A DNA stretch of 64,000 nucleotides from Chamaecrista fasciculata (GCA_003254925.1 QANZ01023999.1:164133-228132), one strand, 5' to 3'. Counted from the first letter of the stretch, positions 1 through 11,515 are shown. Numbers and translations are program-made. The notes: generated by a model not told the origin, from the letters alone.

Positions 1-254
1 GAACCAGTCAAGCATTTGCAAAACATCAACCTAGACTCAAACAAAGGTATGTATTGGATGAAAATCTTTATTTTCAAGATATAAGTGACATGCAATTCCA
101 CTGATCAAGCAGTCACCTTAGCAAGGTAGAGGTAATAAAAGCCAAAAACTTGGGAATGACGAGATAAGTTGAGAGAAAAGACCAGAGTTTATAAAATACG
201 AGAAGAAAAAAAAACCTCTTTCCCTTTCTGTTCCATCATTTTATTGTAAATCTT

Positions 255-1304
255 CTATCTTGTCAGAACTTCTTGATTCTTTGTTGAAAGCCGTTTTAAA
301 AACTCATAGGTGGTGATCATTGTTGTTGCAGACACTGACATGGAAGCCCATCGAGGTCCCAAGCCTCTATAACAGGCTGTCCAACCGCCCTCCTTAATCA
401 AATTCCTCACTGTCTGCATAACGGTGGGCCCTCGACGGCCATTGTCATCGCCATCCAGGACCTGAAGTCTTGTCTTGATTGTGTCCAGTGGCATGGTAAT
501 TAAGGCAGACATGCCACCAGCCATAGCTGCACTGACTCCCTGAACTGCCATTACCGTTTTTGAATCCGGCCTCAATACATTCGCTTCCGAATCACCGCTT
601 TCATCATCTTTCTTGCACCAGTAGCACCCAACTCCAGCCCAAACCAGCCTCTGTGCAACAGAGTATGAGGCCCACCAAACGGCATTCGATGGTGCATAGG
701 TCACAATTGATATCCCAAAACCCCTATACAAGCCTCTGGGACCATCTGTGTTCAAAATCTTCCTGAAAGCATCAATCCCATTGGCATATAAATGTGCTGA
801 AGCCTGAGGATTCTTCGAATTTCGACCTCCTTGAACCATCAACCTTTGGCTCACAACATCAATAGGGGTCCATACAAGTTGAGCTGCCAAGGCTGCACTC
901 ACACCTGCAGCTGCATTTGCAATAGTAGCCGCAGTGGGTTCTGAAATCCCTAACCTAAGAGTGGCAGTGCCTACATTACTCTTGGTAACCTCAAGGGCAG
1001 CCATATATACCGCTCGAGCCGGGATTGTACCCATCAAGGAAGTACCAAATCCTCTATACAATGCCCTAAAACCATCATGCCTAATTAGTGTAAATGCAGT
1101 TTTAATGCAGGAAACTTGGGACTGAGCTACTTGCTGCCGGGTTTTCAACACAACAATAGGGTACAGAGCTCCTGAAACCCCAGAGAATAGGGCAGCACCG
1201 AGGAAGAAAAACTTCGATTTATCAAGCATATGCCATTCAATATCGGCCGGGATTTCAACTTCTTGAGTCGATTCTTCCTCGGTTTCATTCTCATTTGAGC
1301 TCAT
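255..1304 (-). CDS. Mitochondrial substrate carrier family protein (SLC25A44-like)
   Basis: A six-helix inner-membrane carrier of the SLC25 family, 349 residues from the ATG at 1302-1304 to the stop at 255-257. Three tandem repeats of about 100 residues are visible, each opening with a carrier signature: a divergent YPIVVLKTRQQ in repeat 1 (Asp replaced by Val), TPIDVVSQRLMVQ in repeat 2 and a canonical MPLDTIKTRLQVL in repeat 3. GLYRGFG/ALYRGFG/ACYRGLG motifs close the matrix loops. The longest ORF starts 21 codons upstream (1367), but the methionine at 1304 opens the acidic N-terminus usual for plant homologues, so I chose it. The coding region has no intron. The family includes SLC25A44, which carries branched-chain amino acids in animals; the plant substrate is not shown here. 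It could equally be annotated only as 'mitochondrial substrate carrier'. Length and all three repeats are complete, so the gene looks functional. Confidence 0.93.
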   Translation of the reverse strand: MSSNENETEEESTQEVEIPADIEWHMLDKSKFFFLGAALFSGVSGALYPIVVLKTRQQVAQSQVSCIKTAFTLIRHDGFRALYRGFGTSLMGTIPARAVYMAALEVTKSNVGTATLRLGISEPTAATIANAAAGVSAALAAQLVWTPIDVVSQRLMVQGGRNSKNPQASAHLYANGIDAFRKILNTDGPRGLYRGFGISIVTYAPSNAVWWASYSVAQRLVWAGVGCYWCKKDDESGDSEANVLRPDSKTVMAVQGVSAAMAGGMSALITMPLDTIKTRLQVLDGDDNGRRGPTVMQTVRNLIKEGGWTACYRGLGPRWASMSVSATTMITTYEFLKRLSTKNQEVLTR

Positions 1305-2066
1305 TTTCACCACTATTGAACCCTCAAGATTCACGGTAAAGCCAGAAAACAACCCAGAATCTTTCAATTTATTCCAACCTTTATCATCTTCAACACTAAC
1401 TGTACATTTACAATCTCAACGACTGAAGAAACCCCAAAATAAAAAAAAAATCTAACTGTACGAATAAACGGCAAAGAAAATAAGCATATAACATATATAT
1501 ATATATATATATATATATAACCGAAGCAGTGAATCAACCAAACGAAGAGATTTTTTTCCTCTTGTGAAACCAGGTTTTGGATCGAACATAAGCCACGACG
1601 AATAGATCTAGCATTTCTATGGTAAACAGACAGGGAGGGAATTACAACCGAATCATACCGGAAAACCCGTCATGCTCGCCGCCGCCGTCGCCGGCACCGG
1701 ATTGTTCCAAACTCGCCGGAAAATTCTAGCCGCCGACCAACATCACAGAATCGTAAACAGTAAAAACACACATTGATTGAGCTCAAAGAAGCTCTATACA
1801 GCCATCTAGAGAGAGAAAGAAAAGAAGGAAAGAAGAAATTAGGTTTCAGATTCCATTTGTGTAGCTAGAGAGAGAAAGAGAAAGGGGTGACCGGAATCGG
1901 AGGTATTTGGAGGTTGTTATTACGGGAAAGAATTTTGATGGGAAACGAGGGAGAGACTGACACGTGTAGGTATACGATGAGGGGTTGATTTTGTTTGTTT
2001 CGGTGAAATGGATTTTTGAAGTTGTTGGGATTAACAAGAGCTGAGGCTGATGTGGCAACCCTTATC
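1305..2066 (-). promoter_or_regulatory. 5' leader and promoter of the carrier gene
   Basis: Upstream of the carrier ATG the minus strand is rich in CT tracts around 1800-1885, typical of plant 5' leaders. A possible leader intron runs from a CCG|GTATGA donor near 1660 to an acceptor (TACAG) near 1400; this is inferred from splice-like signals only. A CACGTG G-box (ACACGTGT context) lies at 1961-1966. A (TA)n run at 1492-1519 would fall within the intron. No convincing TATA box was found. Confidence 0.4.
1492..1519. repeat. (TA)n microsatellite
   Basis: An uninterrupted AT dinucleotide run of about 28 bp within the presumed leader intron of the carrier gene. Confidence 0.9.
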
Positions 2067-3337
2067 CATTTCTGGTTAGGAGCTGTGATCTCGTGTGGAA
2101 CGAACCATGCTACTTGTAAATTTGGAAATCATATTCTGCCACGTTTTGTATATTGCTAGTTCAAAGAAAAAAAAAATAGAACTTTTTTTTTTTCTTTTGC
2201 TTCCTCAGACTATACTAACTTGATTAATTAATTCTTGAATAATATATCATTCAATTTATAAAATATCATAATCATTAAAAAATTAGTTTTTGTCAAATTT
2301 AGTGAAAAAATAAATAAAAACTTAGTGAAAAATTATAAATTTAATACAAATTTAAGAATTAAAATGTAATTCCAATTTAAATTTCAAGCCAAAAAAAAAT
2401 TTCCATTTAAATTTATGCTTAATTTATGGATTTGAAATCACTGCTTAAATACTTAGTATTGGTCATAATTTACAAGAACATTCTATAGTCTTAGTAAAAG
2501 GGGAACTGAATTGTGTCAATGACCAAATCATTTTCTTTTTTGGCTCTACATGAGCAAATCATTGAGGATTATGATATTTCCAATATTTTGATCATTTAGA
2601 AATTAATTCTTAACTTAATACAAATTTTTCTCTTCTTTTTCTTGTTAGAAGAAAAACTTTATAGATGAAGAAAATAATTTGACGGCATACAATAAAGAAA
2701 TACAACAAGGTAACATTGTCAAAATGGGATTGGCCCAACGGATAAATCTATTAGTCTGCCTAAAAATAAATAGGCCGGTTAGTAAATTTAAGTTACTTTT
2801 TAAAATAGGTCAGGTCAAGTTAACCTGTTTTGTTAAAAAGAAATTATCTAATATTTTCTTAATCAATAAAATAATAATGAATAAGAATAAATGTTATAGG
2901 AATAATTTATCAATATAAATATATTAGATGATTAAATATTAAAAAATTAAATAAAATATATAATAATATAATAAAAAATAATATTTACTTGTCATTTGAG
3001 TCACTTTTTTATTGCATTATGTAATATAATTTAAAATATATATAATTTGTATTATATACTTACATATATATATATATATATCAAATTATATTAATATATA
3101 TTTATCCTTTTAATGACTTATGTGTGATTGTGTTTTTCCAATGACATATTTGTTAAAAGATTAACTCGTAGAATTTTAAAGGAAAAAAAAAAATTGTTTG
3201 TCTTTTCACTTTTGGTGTGGCGCCAAAAATAAGATTGTTTTTTGTTGGGACTAAACTTGTATTAAAATTTAGTCGACCATTCATTTTTCATAAACACAGA
3301 TGTATTTTCCGGACTAAATTCATACCATTTTTTTTAA
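2067..3337. other. AT-rich spacer without recognised genes
   Basis: Only short chance ORFs are present, with homopolymer runs and a TA-rich stretch near 3060-3080. I see no conserved coding signal. Confidence 0.6.
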
Positions 3338-4194
3338 GGCCAAAATGCATAGACACCCCCTGAGTTTTAGGTTGAGTGCATATAATACCCCTGAATTTTC
3401 AATTTATGCAGATAGTACTCCTGAGTTTTCAATTTGTGCAGATAACACCCTTAAATGCCACATCAGTGAGGGTATAATAGTAATTTTATAAAAAAATCTA
3501 GGTTAAAGTCTTATTTTGGTTACTCAAATTTGCTTAAAGTTTCGTTTTGGTCCCTCAAGTTTCCAAAAATTTTTACCCTTAATCCCTCTCCAATTTCCAT
3601 CTAATTTTTCTGTTAAATAAAAGAAAGGAAGATGAAGAAGATGAGGAAGAAGATGATCAATTCTTGTTGTTCTTTAATTTGAAGAAGAAGGTATTAGGAT
3701 TTGAGATCCATCCAGCGGTATTGAAGGAAGAAGAAGATGAACAGAGGCGTGATTGAAGAAGAAGAATCGCTGGGTTTCTTTTTTTGGGTTAAAATTATTT
3801 TAAATCCTAATTTATTTATTTTTTTTCTTATATTTTAGTCCTATTATATAAAGAAAGGACCTTAATTAAAAAAATAAAATTTTTAGGGAATTTAAATCAA
3901 TTTTTTTTTCTTTTATTTACCAGAAAAATTAGATGGAAATTGGAGAGGGATTAAGGGTAGAAATTTTTGGAAACTTGAGGGACTAAAACGAAACTTTGAG
4001 CAAACTTGAGGGACCAAAATAAGACTTTGACCTAGATTTTTTTATAAAATTACTATTATATCCTCACTGATGTGACACTTAAGGGTGTTATCTGCACAAA
4101 TTGAAAATTTAGGGGTACTATCTGCACAAATTGAAAATTCAAAGGTGTTATATGCACCCAACCTAAAACTCAGGGGTGTCTGTGCATTTTGGCC
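3338..4194. mobile_element. Foldback MULE-like element with long TIRs
   Basis: The 857-bp element starts GGCCAAAATGCA and ends TGCATTTTGGCC. Its terminal inverted repeats are about 275 bp each (3338-3615 and 3920-4194) and pair almost continuously. Flanking sequence is T-rich (TTTTTTTTAA on the left, a longer T run then AA on the right), consistent with a target duplication altered by slippage but not provable. The interior (about 3620-3915) is GAAGAAGAT-rich and carries no transposase. Long TIRs without transposase fit a non-autonomous Mutator-like element. Confidence 0.75.
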
Positions 4195-4814
4195 TTTTTT
4201 TTTTTTTTAATGATGATTGGTTATATGAAAATTTATATTAATTTGAGTGTATATTGTTGTCTTTTTTTTCTCGTCCAAGTGCAGATTTTTGTTAGAGAAA
4301 TATTTTATATTCACGATGGGCCTAGACCTGGGCCTGTATTTCTTGGGCCACATAAGAATGAGAGGTCAGAGGTAGTGATCATAGAAGTATTCTTTCATTT
4401 GTTCCTGTTTAGCTTGCGTCATATTAGATTACAAGTAGATCAAGTTCATCATTGAATGTATATCTTTTAGTTTTAAAAAATAAAAAAACATATTATGAAT
4501 TTTATTTTATGAAATACATTGAAGACATACAGGAAAAATATATTGCAATACTTATAATATAATAAAGAGGAAACTTACTATTTGGTCTCTTTCTTTTCAT
4601 TGTTTCAACTATTTTGTAAGATACATATTTACATAATTTAATAATAATATTATTATAAGATAATGAAATAAATAATCATAAAATAGTAAAAATATATATA
4701 AAGAAATGGGTCAATATTAATTAATAGTTGAATTACAAAATAATTAATTGTTTTTTATTGGACAGTAGGCTTCAGTAGTTTAGTCCATTTTAGTCCATAT
4801 TGAGCTAAAGGCGT

Positions 4815-5100
4815 GATTCTTTTCATTGCCTTTGTTGGCAATCTATTTATGAGATAGACTCATAGACCACAATTAATATACACAACTTTTGTCCAAAAAT
4901 TCATAGGGAACTTACTTGTCAGATAGCATGCTTAGCATGCTATTGACCATTTCTATTACTGTTGTGTTTGCAAAAGTTTTCAGCCAAAGTTTTCAAACTC
5001 CATTGAAGTATTCCTTGCCATTGTTAGACACTTAGACCTGTGAATTCTACTTTCTAAATCTGTCGTGGCTTTGAATTGTTTGATAAAAGACACAAAGTAC
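4815..5100 (-). mobile_element. Decayed Ty1/copia integrase remnant
   Basis: Read on the minus strand, this stretch resembles the copia integrase C-terminal region (a YEFLDK and NRLPTK-type segment) with several stops. It is a close relative of the remnant at 13200-14040, sharing the phrase GTTGGCAATCTATTTA and following sequence. It has no coding capacity. Confidence 0.5.
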
Positions 5101-5156
5101 GTGCTTCCATTTCTCACTCTTCCTTTACTTCTCAACCATTCTACTTCTATCAAGTA

Positions 5157-5720
5157 ATTTTCATTTTGGTCCTCAAACTCTCACATTTTTTTGGTTCTTT
5201 AAATATGATTTTGTTGGATTTTTGCTATTATTTATAACATGAACTACTGATACCGTTGACAAATGAGGTCAAATAGTACTCCGAAAGTTAATATTGGTGT
5301 TTTGACCAAATAATTTTCAGAGTGTTATTTGACCTCCTTTGTTAACGATCTCAATTGGATAAATAAAGAATTCTTCAAAAGTGATTATATTTGTTACTTT
5401 GATTTCTTTGCATTCGTACTTGAATTGAGAGAGAAATGACCAAATTCATGAAACAAACGGTCCATTTTTTGGCCCGATTTGACCTCGTTTGTTGATTACT
5501 CCAAGTCTCCAACTAAGCCAAAAAAAAAAAAAATTCATCAAATTTAACCCATAGCTCTGATTTAATTATATTCGAGTTTGAAATGAGAGAGATATGATCA
5601 TACTCATTAGTTAGGGACCAATGATGAAACTTAGGAAGCATTAAGGGCCAAAACAAAGCAAAAAAAAAATAACATTAGGGACCAAAACAGAACTTTGGGC
5701 AAACATTAAGGACCAAAATA
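5157..5720. repeat. Degenerate foldback repeat
   Basis: Left-end phrases (CATTTTGGTCCTCAAAC) recur inverted at the right end (TTAAGGACCAAAATAG). The element belongs to the same family of GGACCAAAA-rich repeats found inside the hAT element at 19779-20445. No ORF is present. Confidence 0.4.
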
Positions 5721-5739
5721 GATATTTGATCCTTTCTCT

Positions 5740-5877
5740 TTGATCTCTCATCTCTCTCCTTCATTTCACATACATTCACATCTACCTCTTCAAATAGTCT
5801 CCCAAGCTTCTTTCACAATCATCTCTGCTGTCGACTTTTGCTGCAACCACTCAAATTAAAGTAGATCAGATAATAAG
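5740..5877 (+). other. Putative 5'-leader exon of the PGG-domain gene
   Basis: A CT-rich, ATG-free stretch ends in a strong donor (AATAAG|GTAAGC, junction after 5877). The next good acceptor upstream of the PGG reading frame is GGATACACAG|G at about 11515. If these are joined, the leader intron is about 5.6 kb, mostly because of the copia insertion. This is inferred from splice signals only. Confidence 0.35.
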
Positions 5878-6452
5878 GTAAGCTTCTGCCCATGATATAA
5901 TCATTCATATGTTTGTTTCAATCTGATTAATAATTTCCAATTGCTCATGACTTACATGAAACAACTTCAATTCCTTAATAATCATGTATTATGTATATAT
6001 GTATAGGAAAACATATATATATATAGTCATATATATACACAAATTAAAGACAATATAATACTGATTCAAATGAAAACCAGGTCCTTGTTTGCTTTTTCAA
6101 TACTTTGTAATATATAATAATAAATAGAGTTTTGTTTCTTTTCTTTAGTTCTGTCTTTATGTTTCTGCAGTTTATGTATCTGTAGCTTTTTTTTGCTTTT
6201 GTGTACCTGCAGCTTCTCTCATTTGTAAGTTTTATTTGGTGTTTGTATGAACTCTTGCTTTTATGAAATTACCCAGTTTACCAAAAAAGTGAAAGAGTTT
6301 GATAATTTTGTTGAAGTTCCGTTGGCTCACACAAATCTCAGATCAGTTCACATTGCTCATTATTCTATCTCTATAAATAGGTCCCCTAGTACTCATTGAA
6401 TCTTAATTTTTTTTCTTTACTTCCTTTTTCTTAACATTTCATATTTGTACAT

Positions 6453-6667
6453 TGTACAGATTGTAATTTCGTGTAATTAGTGTGTAGTTAGTTAGGCTTA
6501 CTATTATTAGTAGGTGTTTAGTTAGTCAGGTAGTATAGCTGTCCAAATTGGTTACAATTAGTTACAATGAGCTGGTAGAATATGCTAGAACTTCCACGTG
6601 GCAGCAGGTGTATATATTCACATTCTTTACACTGAATTCAATGAGCGAATTATTCATACTTTGTGCA
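6453..6667 (+). repeat. 5' LTR of the copia element
   Basis: It carries its own promoter signals: a CACGTG G-box at 6595-6600 and a TATA-like GTATATATTC at about 6608-6617. The same motifs recur in the 3' LTR, which could drive outward transcription toward the PGG gene. Confidence 0.93.
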
Positions 6668-6764
6668 TGGTATCAGCGCCGCAATCGATCCTTTTTGCAA
6701 TTCGTTCCTTTCTTTCATCTGTTTTCTCTACCTCTGTACCTATCTCCTTGCTTTCTTCTTCGCT

Positions 6765-9700
6765 ATGGCGACCTCTGAAGGCAGTGTTTCCCGTCCTGAT
6801 GCAAGTTCTGGCAATGGTCACTCGAAGCTTGAGGAGGGGCCATTGGTTCTTCTTAATTCAGACCATCCTGGTATGGTCCTTGTAACTTCCCCTCTCACTG
6901 GTTCTAATTACTTGACATGGAGCATCGCTATACGAACCTCCCTTGAAGCCAAGGACAAGGTTGGTTTTATCGATGGTTCTCTTACTCAGCCTGCTGATTC
7001 TGATGCTTTCAGAAAGTGGAAACGCGTTGATTCCATGATTAAATCATGGATTATGAATTCTATCTCCAAGGATATAGCAGATACCTTGATTTACTGTGCT
7101 TCCGCGAAGAAACTTTGGGATGAAATAGAGGAACGTTATGGCGTTAGCACGGGTCCTCAGTTGTATCAAATTCAGCGCACCATTTGCTCAGTTCAGCAAG
7201 GGAGTGATACTGTTACTGCTTACTATAGCAAACTTCACAAAGCTTGGGATGAGCTTGATCGCCTCGTTCCTCTGCCCGTTTGCAAATGTGATGGTTGTCG
7301 TTGCAATGTTACGACAAAAATGAAAGAGATCACTGCTTGGATGCGTCTTCTCCAATTCTTAATGGGCCTTAATCATGAATTTGACATTGTAAGGGGTCAA
7401 CTACTCAATTTAGATCCTCTGCCTAAGGTCAGTAAGGCTTTCTCTATGGTCCTACAAGCTGAGAGTCACACTACTGTGAGTAATACTTACTCTTCACCTT
7501 CTGTTGGTGCCTCTGCTGTTGTTGCTAGATCCTCTAATTCAAAACCCAATACTGATACTACTGTTTTTTCGAAGAAAAAAGATTTTGCTAAGAAAGATTT
7601 TACTAAGAAAACTGATCGATTTTGTGATCATTGTGGTGTGGCTGGTCACACCAAGGATGCTTGTTTCAAGCTCCATGGCTATCCGGATTGGTACAATGAC
7701 TATAAGAAAAATCTTGCTCCAAAGAAGGCTCCTGTGGTTGCTGCTAGTGTTCCTGCTGTTGATGCTGATGGAACTTGTTCAGATGCAGGACAAACCTCAG
7801 AACTAGCTGCTATGGTTTCTGCTATGTTCAAGCAAGAAATGACCAAGTTCATGCGTGGCAAGGCTGTCGATGATCATGTCAACTTTGCTACTGATTTTGC
7901 TGGTACATCTCTAGCTCCTAACAACTTTTTTATAAGTCCTGATTCTTGGATTATAGACACTGGAGCCTCTTCTCACATCTGTTTTAATAAATCCTTGTTC
8001 AAATCCATTACATCTTTCTTTCCTCCTACACGGCTTCACTTACCAAATTCTTCTGTGAAACAGATTTCTCTTCATGGTCAAGTTGGTTTGCATTCTACTC
8101 TTACTCTTAATCATGTCTTATACATACCTGGTTTCTGTTTTAATTTGCTCTCAGTTAATCGCCTTATCACTGAATCCCATCTTTCACTCATTTTTTTTAA
8201 AACTCATTGCCTTTTACAGGACCCGATGAGTAAGAAGGTGCTAGCAGTGGCTGCTGTCAGAGGGAATTTATACATCCTTACACCCCACTCATTTGACATT
8301 GATGTAATAAATCACTATACAGACACTCCTTCTGCTGCTTTTGCTTGTAATGCTTTAAATACTCATTCCCCATCTTCCCTTATTTGGCATTTTCGATTAG
8401 GCCACTGTCCTGTTGCTGTACTTAAACACATTCCTGCTATTAAGACTGCTACACATGCTTCCATTTCTGTCTGTGATTCTTGCCATTTTGCTAAGCAATC
8501 TAGATTGCCTTTTCCTGTCAGTAAAACTCATGCATCAGATATTCTTGAGCTTCTGCATGTCGATTTATGGGGGCCATACAAAGTACCATCCTTAACTATG
8601 GCACATTACATTCTCACTATCGTTGATGATTTTAGTCGGGTAACTTGGACTTTTTTAATCAAGTTTAAACATCAAGTGTCCCACACATTAACCAATTTTA
8701 TTCTTCAAATTCAAAATCAATTCACCAAATCAGTAAAATTCCTTCGCTCTGATAATGGAACAGAATTTGTTAATTCCCATTGTCAATCCTTCTTCTCTCA
8801 ACATGGCATACTTCACCAAACTTCATGTGCACATACTCCCCAACAAAATGGTGTTGTGGAGCGCAAACACAAACACCTTTTACAAGTGGCACGTAGCATT
8901 TTATTTCAAGCAAATTTACCACTCAAATTCTGGGGGGAATCCATTCTCACAGCCACTTATCTTATAAACCGTACCCCTACACCACTTCTCAATTGGAAAA
9001 CACCCTATGACATGCTTTACAATCATTCCCCTGATTATAGTAGACTCAAAGTCTTTGGCAGCCTGTGTTTTGTAACAAATACCTTACCTCACAAGGACAA
9101 GTTTGCATCTCGATCTCATAAATGCATTTTTATAGGATATGCCTCAGGACAGAAAGCTTACAAAGCTTACAATCTCTCCACTCATCAGGTTCTTATATCT
9201 CGAGACATTATTTTTTATGAAAATATCTTCCCCTTCTCTACTTCACCTTCCCAATCTTCTCCCTCTCCATCCCTCCCATTCCCTTTCATTGATTCTCCTT
9301 TTCATTATTCAGATACTGATCTTAATCCTCAATCTTCCCCTCCTTCCTCATCTTCTCTTTCACTTCCTGAGAATTCTCTTCCTGAGGATTCTGCTTCCTC
9401 ATCTTCTCTTTCACTTCCTGAGGATTCACTTCCTGGGGATTCTGCTTCCTCTCCTACTTCCACTGCTCCAGTTTCTCCCTCTCAGCATCCCACTGCTCCC
9501 ACTTTTGTACCTCGGGTAAGTACTAGACCTAAAACACGTCCTTCATGGCTTAATGATTATGTTTCCACCATTTCTGTTACTCATCCTTTTATTTCAAATT
9601 TTTCTTCTGACTATGCTGCTTTTCTTTCCAATGTGTCTAAAATTCAAGAACCATGTACTTATAGACAAGCTGTCAAGGATCCTAGATGGGTTCAAGCTAT

Positions 9701-11180
9701 GAATCAAGAACTTGAAGCTCTTGAACTTAACAATACTTGGGAACTAACCACCTTGCCTGCAGGAAAGAAATCTATTGATTCCAAATGGGTCTATCGAGTG
9801 AAATATCAACCTGATGGCACCATTGATCGATTCAAAGCACGATTAGTAGCCAAAGGTTATCATCAAGTTGCTGGTCTTGACTACTTGGAGAGTTTTTCAC
9901 CTGTTGCTAAGGTAGTCACCATTCGGATCTTTCTAGCTGTTGCTACTTGCAAACAGTGGCCAGTGCATCAAATTGACATAAACAACGCCTTTCTACATGG
10001 CTATCTCAAGGAAGATGTTTATCTTTCCTTACCTGAAGGTTACACCAAAGGATCCAAGGACCAAGTGTGCAAACTCAAGCGCTCTTTATATGGCCTCAAG
10101 CAAGCCTCTCGTGAATGGAACCTTGAATTCACTTCACATATCCTTCAGTATGGCTTCACACAATCTCCTCATGATTTCTGTCTTTTTACCAAAGGTTCAG
10201 GATCCACTTTCCTTGCCTTACTTGTTTATGTCGATGACATGCTCATCACTAGTCCTTCTGCCACTGAGATTTCCAAAGTTAAAACTTTTTTGAACTCTGT
10301 CTTTACTATTAAAGACCTTGGTCCCGCCAAATTCTTTCTTGGTGTTGAGATTGCTCGTAGTACAGAAGGAACTTTTCTTTGCCAACGCAAATATCTTCTT
10401 GACATTCTTCATGATACACATCTCACAGAAGCTTCCTCTGTTGCTACACCTCTTCCAAAAAACCATAAATTCCATCTTGACTCTCCTTCCTTAACTGATG
10501 CAGAACCTTATCGTCGCCTCATTGGCAGGTTATTGTACCTCACTCTCACTCGTCCTGATGTTACATACAGTGTGCAACAACTTAGTCAGTTCATGTCTAA
10601 CCCCACTGAAGCTCACATGCAGGCTGCACTTCATGTGGTTCGTTATCTCAAAGGGACTGCTACATTGGGACTTTTTTATTCCTCTACATCAGATTTCACT
10701 ATTGAAGCTTACTGTGACAGTGATTGGGCTGCTTGTCCCCAAACACGTCGATCTCTGTCAGGGTATTGTGTTCTTCTTGGCTCTAATGCCATCTCCTGGA
10801 AAACCAAAAAACAGACAACAGTTGCTCGTTCTTCTTGTGAGGCAGAGTACCGAAGCATGGCTAATGTAGTCTGTGAATTGCTTTGGATCACATACATCCT
10901 CAAAGACTTTCACATTGATCCTATTCTTCCTATTCCACTATGGTGTGATAACAAATCTGCCCTGCAAATCGCTTCTAATCCTGTTTATCACGAACGCACG
11001 AAGCATATCGAGATTGATTGTCATGTTGTTCGTGACAAATGCAAGGAGTTGTTCATCAAGCCTCAGCATGTTCCTTCCCAACTCCAGCTAGCTGACATCT
11101 TCACAAAAATTCTTGCTTCACATCAGCTATCCTCTCTTCTTTCCAAGTTGGGTCTCGTTTCTCATGTTCCTCCAACTTGA
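6765..11180 (+). CDS. Copia gag-pol polyprotein
   Basis: A single 1471-residue ORF encodes the whole retrotransposon polyprotein. I chose the ATG at 6765 (MATSEG...) because the longer frame begins at a GTG inside the LTR. In order: a gag domain (about residues 40-250, opening with GSNYLTWSIAI); a CX2CX4HX4C zinc knuckle at C287-C300; an aspartic protease with DTGA around D398; the GAG-pre-integrase zinc-binding HHCC region; an integrase core with D600, D663 and E699, i.e. the expected D-62-D-35-E spacing; reverse transcriptase with YVDD at about 1155-1158; and RNase H with D1318 and E1359. All catalytic residues are present and there is no internal stop. The serine/proline-rich stretch between integrase and RT has a short internal duplication (SLSLPEDSLP-type). 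It copies element RNA into DNA and integrates it. Confidence 0.96.
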   Translation: MATSEGSVSRPDASSGNGHSKLEEGPLVLLNSDHPGMVLVTSPLTGSNYLTWSIAIRTSLEAKDKVGFIDGSLTQPADSDAFRKWKRVDSMIKSWIMNSISKDIADTLIYCASAKKLWDEIEERYGVSTGPQLYQIQRTICSVQQGSDTVTAYYSKLHKAWDELDRLVPLPVCKCDGCRCNVTTKMKEITAWMRLLQFLMGLNHEFDIVRGQLLNLDPLPKVSKAFSMVLQAESHTTVSNTYSSPSVGASAVVARSSNSKPNTDTTVFSKKKDFAKKDFTKKTDRFCDHCGVAGHTKDACFKLHGYPDWYNDYKKNLAPKKAPVVAASVPAVDADGTCSDAGQTSELAAMVSAMFKQEMTKFMRGKAVDDHVNFATDFAGTSLAPNNFFISPDSWIIDTGASSHICFNKSLFKSITSFFPPTRLHLPNSSVKQISLHGQVGLHSTLTLNHVLYIPGFCFNLLSVNRLITESHLSLIFFKTHCLLQDPMSKKVLAVAAVRGNLYILTPHSFDIDVINHYTDTPSAAFACNALNTHSPSSLIWHFRLGHCPVAVLKHIPAIKTATHASISVCDSCHFAKQSRLPFPVSKTHASDILELLHVDLWGPYKVPSLTMAHYILTIVDDFSRVTWTFLIKFKHQVSHTLTNFILQIQNQFTKSVKFLRSDNGTEFVNSHCQSFFSQHGILHQTSCAHTPQQNGVVERKHKHLLQVARSILFQANLPLKFWGESILTATYLINRTPTPLLNWKTPYDMLYNHSPDYSRLKVFGSLCFVTNTLPHKDKFASRSHKCIFIGYASGQKAYKAYNLSTHQVLISRDIIFYENIFPFSTSPSQSSPSPSLPFPFIDSPFHYSDTDLNPQSSPPSSSSLSLPENSLPEDSASSSSLSLPEDSLPGDSASSPTSTAPVSPSQHPTAPTFVPRVSTRPKTRPSWLNDYVSTISVTHPFISNFSSDYAAFLSNVSKIQEPCTYRQAVKDPRWVQAMNQELEALELNNTWELTTLPAGKKSIDSKWVYRVKYQPDGTIDRFKARLVAKGYHQVAGLDYLESFSPVAKVVTIRIFLAVATCKQWPVHQIDINNAFLHGYLKEDVYLSLPEGYTKGSKDQVCKLKRSLYGLKQASREWNLEFTSHILQYGFTQSPHDFCLFTKGSGSTFLALLVYVDDMLITSPSATEISKVKTFLNSVFTIKDLGPAKFFLGVEIARSTEGTFLCQRKYLLDILHDTHLTEASSVATPLPKNHKFHLDSPSLTDAEPYRRLIGRLLYLTLTRPDVTYSVQQLSQFMSNPTEAHMQAALHVVRYLKGTATLGLFYSSTSDFTIEAYCDSDWAACPQTRRSLSGYCVLLGSNAISWKTKKQTTVARSSCEAEYRSMANVVCELLWITYILKDFHIDPILPIPLWCDNKSALQIASNPVYHERTKHIEIDCHVVRDKCKELFIKPQHVPSQLQLADIFTKILASHQLSSLLSKLGLVSHVPPT

Positions 11181-11188
11181 GGGGGGGG

Positions 11189-11403
11189 TGTACAGATTGT
11201 AAATTCGTGTAATTAGTGTGTAGTTAGTTAGGCTTACTATTATTAGTAGGTGATTAGTTAGTCAGGTAGTATAGCTGTCCAAATTGGTTACAATTAGTTA
11301 CAATGAGCTGGTAGAATATGCTAGAACTTCCACGTGGCAGCAGGTGTATATATTCACATTCTTTACACTGAATTCAATGAGCGAATTATTCATACTTTGT
11401 GCA
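11189..11403 (+). repeat. 3' LTR of the copia element
   Basis: Identical to the 5' LTR except for two substitutions (near LTR positions 15 and 65). It is preceded by a run of eight or nine G residues that serves as the polypurine tract. Confidence 0.93.
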
Positions 11404-11515
11404 TACTTCTTTTCTTTTCTTCTCTTTTGCTTTTATTTTTATGATGACTAAATCTTAAGGCCATTTAATTTTTGTATAAATTGATGTGTATATATATCAA
11501 TATTTGGATACACAG

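Larger units (their letters stand above)
6453..11403 (+). mobile_element. Complete Ty1/copia LTR retrotransposon
   Basis: The 4951-bp element has two 215-bp LTRs (6453-6667 and 11189-11403), both TGTACAG...TTTGTGCA. The primer-binding site TGGTATCAGCGCC abuts the 5' LTR and matches the initiator-methionine tRNA type used by copia elements. A G-rich polypurine tract (11180-11188) precedes the 3' LTR. The flanks are TACAT and TACTT, a 5-bp target duplication with one mismatch. By eye the LTRs differ at two of 215 positions, so the insertion is recent. One uninterrupted gag-pol ORF fills the interior, so the element may still be autonomous. Confidence 0.96.

Noticed and set aside
9139..9519. 126-codon Leu/Pro-rich ORF inside the copia element
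   Set aside because: It is an out-of-frame shadow of the Ser/Pro-rich linker of the copia polyprotein.
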